From the NCBI GenBank assembly GCA_023255735.1, contig JAGDVP010000018.1, forward strand, positions 1 through 64,000: DNA of 64,000 nt, written 5' to 3'. Made by a program: the position numbers and the translations under genes. The notes beneath the pieces are model-generated. The model was given only the letters and a program-made list of their open reading frames with translations, did no database searches and was not told the DNA's origin. The number at the start of each line of letters is the position of its first letter. Position 1 is the stretch's first letter. Below are positions 63,606 through 64,000 of the stretch, piece by piece. Source of the DNA: Halothiobacillus sp. (GTDB lineage: Bacteria; Pseudomonadota; Gammaproteobacteria; Halothiobacillales; Halothiobacillaceae).

Positions 63606-64000
63606 TTAGTGACGTCCGCCGCCCAAGCCTCGCATGGAACGCACCCATTTCAAGCGCTCAGCCGCTTCAATCATAATGGACTGCGCCGAGGTGAAGTCCA
63701 GTTGCCCACGCTGCTCATAATCATGCATGTAGACACTTTCTTCAGCCAACTTCGCTTCGAGTTCATTGGCGTCAATCCCATGGGCATCCGCTTCCGTCAA
63801 TGCCCAGTCAGCAATCACGCTCACTACCATCGGCTGAACTTCGAGCACACCAAAACCCACGTAATAACGAACAACCGAGCCATCTAGGAGATGCACACGC
63901 ACCTCACCGGGACGAAGTATCGCCAACGTTTGGGTGTGCAAGGGGGTAATACCCATCTCACCCGCTTCCGTAGGAATCGATACAAAAGTCGCCTCCCCGC
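63606..64000 (-). CDS. atpC: ATP synthase epsilon subunit, partial at window edge
   Basis: The open frame runs from the edge to the stop at 63606, about 131 residues. The sequence FVSIPTEAGEMGITPLHTQTLAIL, RPGEVRVHL, GVLEVQPMVVSVIADWAL is the beta-barrel of the epsilon subunit, and a helical C-terminus follows. Only the first residues are outside the window. It is part of an F-type ATP synthase operon on the minus strand. Confidence 0.92.
   Translation of the reverse strand, partial: GEATFVSIPTEAGEMGITPLHTQTLAILRPGEVRVHLLDGSVVRYYVGFGVLEVQPMVVSVIADWALTEADAHGIDANELEAKLAEESVYMHDYEQRGQLDFTSAQSIMIEAAERLKWVRSMRGLGGGRH

Overview
This window looks like the chromosome of a free-living gammaproteobacterium. 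The supports are the atpC-glmU junction, the hemW-rdgB pair, dapE-yffB, phoB-phoR, pilS-pilR, a complete gspC-gspN type II secretion operon and feoA-feoA-feoB-feoC. Several proteins fit a sulfur-oxidising lifestyle: an ArsR regulator fused to rhodanese, a persulfide-dioxygenase-like protein fused to a YeeE/YedE domain, a DsrE domain fused to an anti-sigma factor, and a SoxW-like thioredoxin. A Halothiobacillus-like organism would fit, but the genus is inference from gene content only.

Layout. 1-768: the end of an IS66-family element, with its terminus at 636, has cut off an ECF sigma-factor gene; the downstream membrane anti-sigma/DsrE gene is intact. 1560-5847 (minus): transaldolase, a rhombosortase-like rhomboid protease, SixA and a YheS-type ABC-F ATPase. 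6044-9255: a membrane thioredoxin diverges from coaBC-dut-argB. 9277-12656 (minus): a PP0621-like protein and the PilS/PilR two-component pair. 12752-19722: a small Cys-rich gene with a Fur-box-like site, an inositol-monophosphatase-family phosphatase, VapBC, a DUF2076 protein, SelO, a cation/proton antiporter and a periplasmic thioredoxin. 19780-28656 (minus): a persulfide MBL-YeeE fusion, ArsR-rhodanese, then a tightly overlapping MoxR/DUF58/DUF4381/BatA/BatB/BatD set. 28888-30152: an MFS gene interrupted by a frameshift.

30253-39958: PhoB/PhoR with a Pho-box-like site, nadC, a small cytochrome c, yffB-dapE, murJ, an Fsr-like exporter and a DUF4395 membrane protein. 40132-51757 (minus): gspC to gspN. 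52096-54890: a PAP2 phosphatase with a glycosyltransferase, and a methyltransferase. 54924-58358: Fe(II) uptake. 58383-64000: a dead IS256 fragment, cbpA, an alternative L36 gene, rdgB-hemW, glmU and the 3' part of atpC.

The most interesting region is 26.5-28.9 kb. The sulfur-sensing ArsR-rhodanese gene overlaps the MoxR/VWA operon by an ATGA junction. A near-identical inverted repeat (CATTCAA, 8-nt spacer, TTGAATG or TTTAATG) sits in front of arsR-rhodanese and again in the divergent region between MBL-YeeE and the MFS gene. This suggests one sulfur-responsive regulon that includes the MoxR/Bat chaperone-like machinery. The second is the anti-sigma/DsrE protein, whose sigma partner has been broken by an insertion sequence.
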